From the NCBI GenBank assembly GCA_007571105.1, contig RKRZ01000107.1, positions 1-20,538 on the forward strand: a stretch of 20,538 nt of DNA, in the 5' to 3' direction. The notes beneath the pieces were generated by a model that was not told where the DNA came from, did not search any database, and saw nothing but the letters and a program-made list of their open reading frames with translations. Shown piece by piece: positions 7,289 through 14,216 of this stretch. Every line of letters begins with the position of its first letter. The first letter of the stretch is position 1. The translations under genes and the position numbers were made by a program. The stretch comes from Gammaproteobacteria bacterium. GTDB taxonomy: Bacteria > Pseudomonadota > Gammaproteobacteria > Poriferisulfidales > Poriferisulfidaceae.

Positions 7289-7641
7289 TCAAGTCGTCTT
7301 CCCTGCTTGTTATTGCGGCGATGGCTGGAGGATTCCTGATTTCGACAGGGGCCTCGGCCGGAGACGTCCTGCGCGGTCAGGAGAAATCCCTCAGTTGCCA
7401 GGCGTGTCACGGGACCGACGGCAACAGTCCAATTCCCACATTTCCGATTCTGGCAGGACAGCATCGGGATTATCTGCTGCAGAGCATGCGCGACTACAAA
7501 TCCGGCGTACGGGCGAATGCCGTTATGAAAGTGATTGTCGACCCGCTGTCCGATCTGGATATGCAGGATTTGGCGGCGTATTACGCAAGCCAGAAGGGCC
7601 TGCGCAAGATTGACGCCGGGCGACTGAAAGAAATCCCCTGA
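7285..7641 (+). CDS. monoheme c-type cytochrome, cytochrome c4/c553-like (second of pair)
   Basis: 118 residues with its own signal peptide (about 1-25, cleavage near ASA-GD) and one heme site, CQACH at 38-42. FPILAGQHRDYLLQSMRDYKSG and a following VMKV segment (likely Met ligand) match the c4/c553 fold. A DMQDLAAYYASQKG helix closes the domain. Translation is coupled to the first cytochrome by a four-base overlap, so the two are probably made in equal amounts and may work together like the two halves of cytochrome c4. The stop is four bases from the convergent bolA-type gene. Confidence 0.88.
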   Translation: MIKSSSLLVIAAMAGGFLISTGASAGDVLRGQEKSLSCQACHGTDGNSPIPTFPILAGQHRDYLLQSMRDYKSGVRANAVMKVIVDPLSDLDMQDLAAYYASQKGLRKIDAGRLKEIP

Positions 7642-7645
7642 GTTT

Positions 7646-7879
7646 CTAGCGATTGCGCTCTTCGGGAGTCAGCGGCCGGATGCTGAGGGCGTGCAGCGAG
7701 CCGTCTGCAATCTGTTCGGCGACGCTGCGGTAAACCATCTGATGCCGCTGAACCGGCCCCAAGCCGTCAAAAGCATCGCTGACGACAGTGGTTTCAAACT
7801 TCCCTTCACTGCCCGTCACCTCGACCTCGGCGTCGGGGAGCGCGGCTTCAATGAGTTGTTGAATCTGCTGGGCATCCAT
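7646..7879 (-). CDS. BolA/IbaG family iron-sulfur metabolism protein
   Basis: 77 residues, full length for the short IbaG (YrbA) branch of the BolA family. The protein shows the expected pattern: AALPDAEVEVTGSEGKFE, then a DAFDGLGPVQRHQMVY helix-turn, then LHALSIRPLTPEE. BolA-type proteins pair with monothiol glutaredoxins (Grx4) and handle [2Fe-2S] clusters; the family-conserved C-terminal His is in the LHALSI segment. The conserved loop Cys of some members is absent, as in IbaG. It is monocistronic and convergent with the cytochromes; no strong ribosome binding site precedes the ATG. Confidence 0.88.
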   Translation of the reverse strand: MDAQQIQQLIEAALPDAEVEVTGSEGKFETTVVSDAFDGLGPVQRHQMVYRSVAEQIADGSLHALSIRPLTPEERNR

Positions 7880-7958
7880 GGGGGCAGACCGGTCTCGAAA
7901 TCTGTGCGTATGTTACTGGATGTTGAATGCGCGTAACACCAATTCTTCCGCATAAACG

Positions 7959-7967
7959 TGCTATACT
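7959..7967 (+). promoter_or_regulatory. extended -10 promoter for the DUF1326 gene
   Basis: TGCTATACT is an extended -10 element with a five-of-six hexamer. A good -35 is not visible at 16-18 bases. A short inverted repeat, ATCG (7975-7978) and CGAT (7984-7987), sits just downstream around the predicted start site. Confidence 0.5.
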
Positions 7968-8012
7968 GCCTTCCATCGTAAACCGATAGACAGGCACTAG
8001 GAGGAACAATCC

Positions 8013-8621
8013 ATGGCCTCTACCAATTGGAGTCTCAAGGGCAATTACTTTGAGTCGTGCACCTGCGACTTGATTTGTCCCTGCATTACACTGAAGCCCC
8101 CCACCACAGGCACCTGCACGGCCTTGCTGGGCTGGCACATCGACGAAGGTCATTTGGACGACACGGACCTGAGCAATCTGGAAGTCTCAATGTTCTTGCA
8201 AGCCCCCGGATTGCTGACAGAGGGCGGATTCAAAGTTGCGTTGTACATCGACGAGCGCGCAAGCGAGGCGCAGGCAAAGGCCATTGAGGAGTTGTACTCG
8301 GGCGCGCATGGCGGACACTTGGGCGTGGTCGCAAGTCTGGTCGGAGAAGTCGTAAGCGTCAAGCAAGCGCCCATTGACTACCGCGTAGACGGGAAGACCC
8401 GTAGCCTGAAAGTAGGCGATGTCGGATCCAGTGTGGTCCACGAAGTCGAGGGCGCTGATGGTGGTCCGGTACTGGTGTCGAACCCGCCTCTGGCTATTGC
8501 TCCGGGTAACGACATCACGATCAGCGACACCGAGAAAGTGACGTACAACGACAACGGAATTTCGCACGAGCATTCGGGCACCGTGAGTCTGGCGTCCAAC
8601 TTCACGTACGGCCCGGACTGA
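8013..8621 (+). CDS. DUF1326 domain-containing protein
   Basis: 202 residues, function unknown, no signal peptide. The family signature is the N-terminal cysteine cluster [11 protein letters not shown] (Cys16, Cys18, Cys22, Cys24), which looks like a metal- or cofactor-binding or redox site; the reading as a metal site is inference. The rest is predicted beta-rich (for example [22 protein letters not shown] and the closing [15 protein letters not shown]). A near-ideal ribosome binding site AGGAGGA at 7999-8005 lies seven bases before the ATG, suggesting high expression. It has its own promoter and a terminator. The family is often encoded beside DUF2182 membrane proteins; one is present in this window at 240-1070. 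Confidence 0.85.
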   Translation: MASTNWSLKGNYFESCTCDLICPCITLKPPTTGTCTALLGWHIDEGHLDDTDLSNLEVSMFLQAPGLLTEGGFKVALYIDERASEAQAKAIEELYSGAHGGHLGVVASLVGEVVSVKQAPIDYRVDGKTRSLKVGDVGSSVVHEVEGADGGPVLVSNPPLAIAPGNDITISDTEKVTYNDNGISHEHSGTVSLASNFTYGPD

Positions 8622-8660
8622 TCTGCTATCGCTGATTCCGAGGGCTGGAATTGTTTTTGA

Positions 8661-8690
8661 CGGGGTCGCCAACTGGCGACCTCGTCTTTG
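8661..8690 (+). terminator. intrinsic terminator after the DUF1326 gene
   Basis: A 10-bp stem, 8661-8670 paired with 8675-8684 and containing one G-T pair, encloses the loop AACT. The tail is TCTTTGT, a weak U-tract. A T-run (TTGTTTTT) also lies on the left side, so it could act in both directions. It sits immediately before the first possible msrA start. Confidence 0.6.
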
Positions 8691-8691
8691 T

Positions 8692-9291
8692 ATGACGGGC
8701 AGTATGGACGGGAACGACACCCACCTGTTCACCCGCAACCCTTTGAGGCCTCCGTATCCGGTGCATTTGTGTGTGGCGGATTTCGCCATGGGCTGTTTCT
8801 GGGGGGCTGAGAAGCGTTTCTGGGAGCAATCCGGCGTCTGGACGACTGCTGTCGGCTATACGGCCGGCACAACCGGCGGTCCAAGTTACGAAGAAGTCTG
8901 CTCCGGGCGCACCGGGCATGCCGAAGCCGTGCGCGTGGTTTATGATCCGGAGATGATTGATTATGCGGTGCTGCTGGCATGTTTCTGGGAAGGGCATGAT
9001 CCGACCCAGGGGATGCGGCAGGGCAATGATGTGGGCACGCAGTATCGCTCTGGTGTGTATTACGCTGATAGTTCCCAGCAGGCACTTGCAGAGCAAAGCC
9101 GCAGCCTTTACCAGCAGGCCTTGGATGCGAAGGGCCTGAAAGCCATTACCACCGAATTGGCTCCCGCACAGGAATTCTATTTTGCGGAGCCTTATCATCA
9201 GCAGTACCTGGGCAAGAATCCAAGCGGCTATTGTGGTTTGGGAGGCACCGGAGTGCGCTTTCCTCTTGAAGCCTTGAGAGCGACCCAGTGA
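8692..9291 (+). CDS. msrA: peptide-methionine (S)-S-oxide reductase MsrA
   Basis: 199 residues. MsrA repairs oxidised methionine (the S-sulfoxide) in proteins, using a catalytic cysteine and thioredoxin. The active-site motif is AMGCFWGAE with Cys35. [34 protein letters not shown] and [20 protein letters not shown] all match the family. A C-terminal Cys181 in [10 protein letters not shown] is the likely resolving cysteine. Two starts are possible: ATG 8692, just after the terminator stem, and ATG 8704. Neither has a strong ribosome binding site and both leave the catalytic domain complete. No signal peptide is seen, so it should be cytoplasmic. The next gene's GTG overlaps this stop. Confidence 0.93.
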   Translation: MTGSMDGNDTHLFTRNPLRPPYPVHLCVADFAMGCFWGAEKRFWEQSGVWTTAVGYTAGTTGGPSYEEVCSGRTGHAEAVRVVYDPEMIDYAVLLACFWEGHDPTQGMRQGNDVGTQYRSGVYYADSSQQALAEQSRSLYQQALDAKGLKAITTELAPAQEFYFAEPYHQQYLGKNPSGYCGLGGTGVRFPLEALRATQ

Positions 9292-9680
9292 AGAGTTCAT
9301 GGCATTGGATCTGGCTTTTCGCCTTGATGGCGATGAGCGCACAGGCGCCGGCGCGGGATGTGCAGGGCTTGTACAAAGTGCAGGGGCTGGGATTGGATGC
9401 CTGTTCCAGTTTTCTGGAGACGCCTGAGAAGAGGCGCGCACTTTATTACAGCTGGATCACTGGCTATCTGACGGCCTACAACTACCTGGTCAAGGACACT
9501 TACAGCATTGCCGAATATTCCGGACTTGCCCGAACGGACCAGTGGTTTGAAAAATACTGCACGGATAATCCCACGCACTTGTTGCACCAGGGAGCCCGTC
9601 AGTTCGTGACGGAGTTGTATCGGGTGCGATTGAAAGCCAAACCGGTACCCAAGAAGCCGTCTGAATTCCCCGAACGCTGA
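9288..9680 (+). CDS. small exported protein of unknown function
   Basis: 130 residues starting at a GTG that overlaps the msrA stop (GTGA), so it is probably translated by coupling. A clear Sec signal peptide covers about residues 1-23 (hydrophobic stretch [12 protein letters not shown], then AQAPA). The mature protein has two cysteines, one in DACSSFL and one in EKYCTDNP, likely forming a disulfide. Between them is an aromatic-rich segment, [15 protein letters not shown]. The layout (Cys, helix with WxxGY, Cys-x-x-NP, helix) recalls small periplasmic helical proteins such as the HdeA and Rap1a/Tai groups, but I cannot assign it firmly. The gene ends with a basic Lys/Pro-rich tail. Confidence 0.7.
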   Translation: MKSSWHWIWLFALMAMSAQAPARDVQGLYKVQGLGLDACSSFLETPEKRRALYYSWITGYLTAYNYLVKDTYSIAEYSGLARTDQWFEKYCTDNPTHLLHQGARQFVTELYRVRLKAKPVPKKPSEFPER

Positions 9681-9691
9681 GATCAATCTCA
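9678..9691. repeat. short perfect inverted repeat over the stop codon of the exported-protein gene
   Basis: TGAGAT, two bases, then ATCTCA. The arms are perfect and include the TGA stop. It could be a small operator for downstream transcription or chance. It is not followed by a T-tract. Confidence 0.35.
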
Positions 9692-9733
9692 GGGTCTCCA
9701 TTCGAAAAAAAGACAGGCCACAAGGAGAGGGCC

Positions 9734-9832
9734 ATGGGCGGGTTTGTGCCCACAAATATTCCAATACCCCCAAAAAACTGGGATTTTCCCTTTCTCACTC
9801 CTAACACCGGTATTTTGACGAATATCAAATAG
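9734..9832 (+). CDS. possible 32-residue small protein
   Basis: An ATG at 9734 is preceded by AAGGAGAGG at good spacing, a better ribosome binding site than most genes here. The frame runs 32 codons to TAG at 9830-9832. The peptide starts MGGFVPTNIPIPPKNW and ends NTGILTNIK; it is Pro/Asn/Thr-rich with no signal peptide or membrane helix. A strong intrinsic terminator starts 18 bases after the stop, so the unit looks like a complete mini-gene. A TGGGC/GCCCA hairpin (9735-9739 with 9748-9752) overlaps its first codons and might control translation. I recognise no family. It could also be a chance frame or a remnant at the module boundary. Confidence 0.3.
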   Translation: MGGFVPTNIPIPPKNWDFPFLTPNTGILTNIK

Positions 9833-9849
9833 TTACAAAACACCTCATA

Positions 9850-9880
9850 AATGGTCGGAAAATTCCGACCATTTTTTGTT
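9850..9880 (+). terminator. strong intrinsic terminator between the msrA operon and the conjugation module
   Basis: A perfect 11-bp stem, 9850-9860 (AATGGTCGGAA) with 9863-9873 (TTCCGACCATT), is followed by a T-rich tail. It insulates the transfer operon from upstream transcription. The stem has A residues on its left side, so it could also stop leftward transcription. Confidence 0.85.
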
Positions 9881-9892
9881 GATTAATTTTCT

Positions 9893-9923
9893 TTGACACT
9901 GAAGATTGCGACGGCGATGTAAG
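9893..9923 (+). promoter_or_regulatory. candidate promoter of the conjugation operon
   Basis: TTGACA at 9893-9898 is a perfect -35 hexamer. The best downstream match is TGTAAG at 9918-9923, 19 bases away and only four of six, so the -10 is weak; an activator may be needed. An approximately 90-base leader follows, ending in GGAGGAAAGG just before the ATG at 10012. Confidence 0.4.
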
Positions 9924-10011
9924 TCCCTTAAGGATTGGGGCATTGCCGGGGCCGTTGGCGAGTCACTCTTTTTCCCCGCAGCGGCCTCGAACATATTTCG
10001 GAGGAAAGGTT

Positions 10012-10419
10012 ATGAAACAAGTTGGATGGTGGGTGATCTCGTTGTTGGGCGTTGTGCTCTCGGCTTGTGGCTATTCTCATCCGGTAGCTTCGGTTTCTCG
10101 CTTTGATGAAGCACGCGTCCCGGAACGGATCACCGGCCATTCTTCCTTTTCTTCCATGGCGGCAAATTACCTGGTGCGCCCGGACAGCGGCGAACGCCAA
10201 GTTTTGCGCCAGTTTCTGCACGAATTGCAACTGGCGCGCCATTTAATCGATGAAGCCTATGCCCGTCGCGATGATCGCGGTCGGGTGCGCGTGGATTACA
10301 CGCGATTGAGTCTGGAGTTCGATCAGATTCTCTTGGGTCTGCGGCACACCTTAAATGCAACAGAGACGGCACCAAGGGATGCGCAAGCCATCCGCGGAGA
10401 GTATCGCCTGTATGAGTAG
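10012..10419 (+). CDS. ICE protein of the RAQPRD family (TIGR01690), lipoprotein
   Basis: 135 residues. A lipoprotein signal peptide ends at LSAC, with Cys19 as the lipidation site. The mature part is helical. The family-defining C-terminal block is present in altered form: LLGLRHTLNATETAPRDAQ then IRGEYR, against the usual RAQPRD with L-x-GDYR. This family is found almost only in genomic-island type T4SS clusters, early in the mating-pair gene order; its exact role is unknown. The start is fixed by GGAGGAAAGG just upstream. The next gene begins inside this one (8-base overlap). It is the first gene of the transfer operon in this window. Confidence 0.85.
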   Translation: MKQVGWWVISLLGVVLSACGYSHPVASVSRFDEARVPERITGHSSFSSMAANYLVRPDSGERQVLRQFLHELQLARHLIDEAYARRDDRGRVRVDYTRLSLEFDQILLGLRHTLNATETAPRDAQAIRGEYRLYE

Positions 10420-10648
10420 CTTGCGCGACCAGTTTGAATTGACCTCCGGAATCTCCGGCGAGACCCTCGCGGAAATCATTGCGGCCGCGTGTCTGACGAC
10501 CGTCACGCTGTGGGTGTCCTGGGTCGCATTGTCCAGTTTGCGGCAGTTGCGGGAAGAGGCATTGACGGTTGGCGAAGTGGCGGCGCGGGTGTTGTGGCTG
10601 GGTCTGATGTTTTTCCTGGTAGTCGCATTGATTGCCTACGTGGAGTGA
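10412..10648 (+). CDS. ICE small membrane protein, TIGR03758 (PFL_4701) family
   Basis: 78 residues from the ATG at 10412; the frame is open further upstream, but that would overlap the RAQPRD gene by more than 60 bases. Two hydrophobic helices are seen, about residues 20-38 (IIAAACLTTVTLWVSWVAL) and 57-76 (VLWLGLMFFLVVALIAYV), joined by a charged loop. Size, position between RAQPRD and TIGR03745, and the two-helix form fit the PFL_4701 family. Such proteins may be pilin-like or inner-membrane accessory subunits; this is inference. Confidence 0.75.
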   Translation: MSSLRDQFELTSGISGETLAEIIAAACLTTVTLWVSWVALSSLRQLREEALTVGEVAARVLWLGLMFFLVVALIAYVE

Positions 10649-10652
10649 GATC

Positions 10653-11006
10653 ATGAAACGCAAGTTCCTGCTTTTTCTGTTGTTGTCCCTGTGGCTGCAT
10701 CCGTACGGAGTGTTGGCCGTCAATACGCTCGATCTTCCGGTGTTTGACGGGGTTGCCGCGGACGCTTCCGATCCTTTTGCCTTCATCAAGACGGTGGTCA
10801 TCACCGGCATGGCGCTGATGATCGGTTTTCTGGTCGTGGGCGCATTTCTGGGCTATGGAGGCGGCCTGCTTGCCAAACTCAATCAGGCTCGGATCAAGGG
10901 AGATTGGGGAAGTCTGGGTGTCTATTTGGGCGTCGGCTTGCTCATCATCATCATCGTTGCCCTCATGGGATACATGGGCGGTCAGATTCTGACCAGTTTT
11001 GAATGA
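10653..11006 (+). CDS. ICE membrane protein, TIGR03745 (PFL_4702) family, pilin-like
   Basis: 117 residues: a cleavable signal-like N-terminus (about 1-22, ending VLA), a short periplasmic stretch, and two hydrophobic helices near 49-72 (VVITGMALMIGFLVVGAFLGYG) and 90-111 (VYLGVGLLIIIIVALMGYM) joined by a basic loop. This is the topology of VirB2/TraA-type pilins, and its position before the VirB3-like gene fits that; the pilin role is inference. ATG at 10653; the stop overlaps the next start. Confidence 0.8.
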   Translation: MKRKFLLFLLLSLWLHPYGVLAVNTLDLPVFDGVAADASDPFAFIKTVVITGMALMIGFLVVGAFLGYGGGLLAKLNQARIKGDWGSLGVYLGVGLLIIIIVALMGYMGGQILTSFE

Positions 11007-11326
11007 TGCGCCCGGCCTGCGCCCTTGGTTTTGAGCCGCCCATGTTTCGTGGGCTGACGGGCACGGAATTGACCGCAGTGATCTTCCTGTCTCTCGTCCC
11101 AGGCTTGTTGTTCGCTGGAGTAGTGGTATTGTGGACGGGTTCATTGTTGTGGGTTCTTCCGGTACTGGTGGCGGCGGCTTTTCTTATGGTGCTGTGCGCC
11201 GGCACTATGTTGCGACGATTGAAGCGCAACCGCCCTCCTAATTGGCACTTGCAGTATTTCGCACGGCACTGGGGGCGCCATTTGAATCTGGTCCGGCCTC
11301 GGAAGATTTGGAGAGTCGAGCGATGA
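11003..11326 (+). CDS. conjugative transfer region protein, TIGR03750 family (VirB3/TraL-like position)
   Basis: 107 residues. The N-terminus has the family pattern PPMFRGLTGTELTAV, then two adjoining hydrophobic helices (about 26-47 and 50-68), then a basic C-terminus. Size, two-helix hairpin, and position between the pilin-like gene and the VirB8-like gene correspond to VirB3/TraL, small inner-membrane proteins that work with the assembly ATPase; this equivalence is inferred from order and topology. An ATG at 11006 is an alternative start. It overlaps both neighbours by four bases. Confidence 0.82.
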   Translation: MMRPACALGFEPPMFRGLTGTELTAVIFLSLVPGLLFAGVVVLWTGSLLWVLPVLVAAAFLMVLCAGTMLRRLKRNRPPNWHLQYFARHWGRHLNLVRPRKIWRVER

Positions 11327-11958
11327 GTCCTCAGGCGTTTCGGGACGAAGAATTGAACCGACGGCGTCACTTGCGGGCACTGCATATAGGCCTGATATTT
11401 CTTGCAGCATCCCAATGTGTCGCTTATGCAGGCTGGTGGCACGCTTCCGCCACACAGCGCCTCAGCCTGCCGCCGCAGTTGCGCTATGGGGCGTTGCTGA
11501 CGACGGGCGAAATTCACCCGTGGGAGGTTTACGCGTTCGCCGGTTATATCCATCAGCAACTCAATCACTGGACTGAAAACGGCTCGCAGGACAACGCCCG
11601 CAACATTCATCGCCTGGCGGCATTTTTGAGCCCAGAATATCGACGCTGGCTGGTGCGCGAACATGAGCGCCGCGAGTCGCGATTTCGCAACCGACAGCGA
11701 CATCTAAGCCCCGTTCCCGGAAGTTATGGCAACGCCTCGGTAGAGGCAGTCGGCCAAGACATCTGGCGCGTCACGCTGGATGTGCGTTTGCGTGATTATC
11801 TGGAGGATCATCTCTACAAGGATATCGACGTTCGCTATTTTCTGGAGGTTGTGGCATTTGATGTTGATCCTGAAACCAATGAATGGGGATTGGCGCTGAA
11901 TCGCCAGTACCAGGCACCGGTTCGCTTGCGCTCTCACTTGTCGTCGAGGCAGGGATGA
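11323..11958 (+). CDS. ICE protein, TIGR03746 (PFL_4703) family (VirB8/TraE-like position)
   Basis: 211 residues from the ATG at 11323, which overlaps the previous stop; an upstream in-frame start at 11242 would bury much of TIGR03750 and was rejected. A short basic cytoplasmic tail is followed by one membrane helix (about 26-44, LIFLAASQCVAYAGWW) and a periplasmic domain containing EIHPWEVYAFAGYIHQQLN and FLSPEYRRWL. This bitopic layout matches VirB8/TraE proteins, which nucleate the T4SS core at the inner membrane. PFL_4703 members have the same size and position. Confidence 0.87.
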   Translation: MSPQAFRDEELNRRRHLRALHIGLIFLAASQCVAYAGWWHASATQRLSLPPQLRYGALLTTGEIHPWEVYAFAGYIHQQLNHWTENGSQDNARNIHRLAAFLSPEYRRWLVREHERRESRFRNRQRHLSPVPGSYGNASVEAVGQDIWRVTLDVRLRDYLEDHLYKDIDVRYFLEVVAFDVDPETNEWGLALNRQYQAPVRLRSHLSSRQG

Positions 11959-12695
11959 AAACCTCCTTGTTCCTGCTATTTGCACTCACCCTGACAGGAG
12001 TGAGCGCGAGCCCGGGCGAGCCGTATCCCGTGTTGCTGCCGATCGGGCAAGAGCGTCGTATTGAAATTGCGGGCGCCCAGGAAATCAGGGTCGGGGTGCC
12101 TCGCGCCCTGCACGGAAAACTGCGAGTCGAAAGCGCCGGGTCTTACGTGTGGCTGACTGCAGCGCATGAACTGGATGTGCAGCGTCTGCATTTGGAGACC
12201 GATGCGGGATCGCTTGCGCTGGAGATACGTACGGATGCGCAAGCGCCGACGGTTCCCGTGATGTTGAATCCTCGAAGCAATGCCCCGTCCGCGTCGCAGG
12301 CCATTGCGCCGGTCGGTTATGTGGCGCTGGCACGTTACGCCATTCAGTCTTTGTACGCACCCGGGCATCAGGTTGTTCCAGTTGCCGGCATTCGGTCGGT
12401 GCCGGTGGAATCGGACGCGGTGGCCTTGTTTCGCTGCCGCAAACTGCAGCCGGCCGCATGCGGCGATGCGGTGGAATCGATCCTCCACAGTGCGTGGAAA
12501 CTGACGCCGTATTATCTGATTGCTGTGACGGTGCGCAACCGGCTTGCCGAGCCGTTGCAGCTAGACCCGCGCGATTTGCGTGGGCGTATCAAGGCTTCTT
12601 CCATTGTGCATTCGCGCCTGGAGGCGAGCGGAAGCCCCCGCGACACCACGACCGTCGTGTTGATTTCCCATGTTCCGCCTGAGCATGTCTGGTGA
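11955..12695 (+). CDS. ICE protein, TIGR03749 (PFL_4704) family (VirB9/TraK-like position)
   Basis: 246 residues with a Sec signal peptide (about 1-19, ending VSA). The mature protein has the family pattern LLPIGQERRIEI, VGVPRALHGKLRVESAG, LTAAHELDVQRLHLET, and a second domain starting YVALARYAIQSLYAPGHQ. It is likely periplasmic or outer-membrane-associated, equivalent to VirB9/TraK of the core complex (inference from position). Start and stop overlap both neighbours by four bases. Confidence 0.88.
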   Translation: MKTSLFLLFALTLTGVSASPGEPYPVLLPIGQERRIEIAGAQEIRVGVPRALHGKLRVESAGSYVWLTAAHELDVQRLHLETDAGSLALEIRTDAQAPTVPVMLNPRSNAPSASQAIAPVGYVALARYAIQSLYAPGHQVVPVAGIRSVPVESDAVALFRCRKLQPAACGDAVESILHSAWKLTPYYLIAVTVRNRLAEPLQLDPRDLRGRIKASSIVHSRLEASGSPRDTTTVVLISHVPPEHVW

Positions 12696-13924
12696 TTTTG
12701 CGCTCTCCGCTGTTCCGACTTGGGCTAGGGGCCGTGTTTTTGGCAGTGCTGTCGGTACTGTTTCTGTCTTCTTCTCCTCATTCGCCCGAGGAGGCGCCGG
12801 CGGTGCAGGGCAGTCGGGAATTAGACGAGGCGGCCGAGGAGGTGCGTGCAGTTGCCACGGGAATGCGGCGTCTGGAAGCACGCATCTCGGATCAGGAAGA
12901 AGACACGCGAACCTTGCAAGAGACATTAAATCGATTGGAGCGACGTCTTGAACAGTTGGATTGGAATCAGCTGGAAGCGGAGGCAGAGACATCGGCATCC
13001 ACGCCGTCGTCAGCCGCATCGTCCGTATCGTCGCCGCCTGCAGAGGATTTTGACCTAAGTTCGCTGAGGCACGAAGACATGACTGAAGATCCGTCTGCCC
13101 TCGCAATTGCGCAACCTTCCTTCGAGTGGATTGAGCCCATTCGAAGCCCGAATCCCTTGCCTCTGGGAAGCGGTCAGGTTGTGTCGGCATTGTCGACGGC
13201 AGAGGCGGCCCGGGGCGATTTGCGTTTTGTGATTCCCCCAGCAGTACTGGAAGGCGTCTCCTTGACTGCTTTGGTCGGACGTGTGCCTCGAGGCGGTTCT
13301 GTGCAGGATCCATGGCCTTTCGTTGTCGTCAGTCGTGCGGACAACTTCACTGCGAATGGGATGCGGTTGCCGCAGTTGCGCGGCATTCTGTGGCGTGGTG
13401 TGGTGCATGGGGACGCCACGCTCTCGTGCGTGAGCGCTTCTATTCGCAGTTTGGTATACGTGTTCGACGACGGCGTGTTTCATGTCGCGAATTCCGGAGA
13501 ACAGCAGGGCTTTGGCTATTTGGCGGACAAGGCCGGGAATCCGTGTTTGGTTGGAGAGATGCACAGCAGTGCGCCAGAGGACTTGCTACGCAATCTGACG
13601 GCTGGCGTGATTGCCGGCGCCGGCGGTGCGTTCGCCGAAGATCAGATTACCCGGCAGACTTACGAAGGGGGCGAGACGGCCAGCATCCGGGATGGTGCGG
13701 CGTTCCGCTACTTGCTGGGAGAAACCGCGAGTGCGACGGCGAGCGCGTACGCCGACTATGTGGCGCGCCATGCGAACGACACGTGGGACGCAGTTCTGGC
13801 TGAGGCCGGACGTGAAGTGGATATTCACATCACTCAGGCCATTCCGATTCACTATGCTCCGAAGCAGAACCTCCATGACTCCTCGACTTTTGCCGTGGCC
13901 CTGCCTGATGGCGGTCTGGATTAG
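12692..13924 (+). CDS. ICE protein, TIGR03752 (PFL_4705) family (VirB10/TraB-like)
   Basis: 410 residues starting at GTG 12692, which overlaps the previous stop. There is one N-terminal membrane helix (about 9-27), a coiled coil at about 40-95 (heptads in DEAAEEVRAVATGMRRLEAR and the following stretch), a Ser/Pro/Glu-rich linker to about 130, then a beta-rich C-terminal domain with IPPAVLEGVSLTALVGRVPR, GILWRGVVHGDATLSCVSA and YLADKAGNPCLVGEM. This matches the envelope-spanning VirB10/TraB architecture: inner-membrane anchor, coiled coil, flexible linker, core domain. It is somewhat shorter than I recall for PFL_4705 members (around 450-480), mostly in the linker. Confidence 0.88.
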   Translation: MILRSPLFRLGLGAVFLAVLSVLFLSSSPHSPEEAPAVQGSRELDEAAEEVRAVATGMRRLEARISDQEEDTRTLQETLNRLERRLEQLDWNQLEAEAETSASTPSSAASSVSSPPAEDFDLSSLRHEDMTEDPSALAIAQPSFEWIEPIRSPNPLPLGSGQVVSALSTAEAARGDLRFVIPPAVLEGVSLTALVGRVPRGGSVQDPWPFVVVSRADNFTANGMRLPQLRGILWRGVVHGDATLSCVSASIRSLVYVFDDGVFHVANSGEQQGFGYLADKAGNPCLVGEMHSSAPEDLLRNLTAGVIAGAGGAFAEDQITRQTYEGGETASIRDGAAFRYLLGETASATASAYADYVARHANDTWDAVLAEAGREVDIHITQAIPIHYAPKQNLHDSSTFAVALPDGGLD

Positions 13925-14216
13925 TGCCTGCGGGACTCCGGTGGAGTTGCTGCCCAGCGATGCGTCGCTTCGCGAGTTGTATCGTGACGCGACGATAGGT
14001 AAGGCGGCCCCGCTTCCAATGCGTGCATTGCCTTCAATGTCTTCTGAACACTGGCGCGATCTCGAAGGATTTTTACGTCGGGATTTTTTGGCTTTGCCGA
14101 ATCCCCGACTGGTGCTTTATGTCCACCCCCACCTGAGCGCAACAGGGGACCCCATCCCCGGCTATGCGACTTGGTTCACAGTTTTCGAGCGCGCTTTGAT
14201 TTATGAGAAAAAGTAG
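13875..14216 (+). CDS. conjugative transfer region lipoprotein, TIGR03751 family (VirB7/TraV-like position)
   Basis: 113 residues. The lipoprotein signal ends at ISAC with the lipidated Cys19. Family features are LRELYRDATIG after the lipobox and the highly typical C-terminal block NPRLVLYVHPHLS, then DPIPGYATWFTVFER. It should be an outer-membrane lipoprotein of the T4SS core. It overlaps the end of the VirB10-like gene by 50 bases in another frame, the longest overlap in the operon. This start is required to include the lipobox; the frame is open further upstream, but those starts would add no recognisable domain. It is the last gene before the internal gap. Confidence 0.88.
   Translation: MTPRLLPWPCLMAVWISACGTPVELLPSDASLRELYRDATIGKAAPLPMRALPSMSSEHWRDLEGFLRRDFLALPNPRLVLYVHPHLSATGDPIPGYATWFTVFERALIYEKK

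Noticed and set aside
8626..9441. Minus-strand open frame (271 codons) across msrA
   Set aside because: It lies opposite the clearly conserved msrA and shows no recognisable domain.
9681..10011. Attachment site of an integrative element in the gap
   Set aside because: No tRNA end, integrase or direct repeat could be seen within the window; the second att copy, if any, would be outside it.
12561..13313. Minus-strand open frame (250 codons) across the VirB10-like gene
   Set aside because: It is antisense to conserved conjugation genes and its composition is Pro/Arg-rich without motifs.
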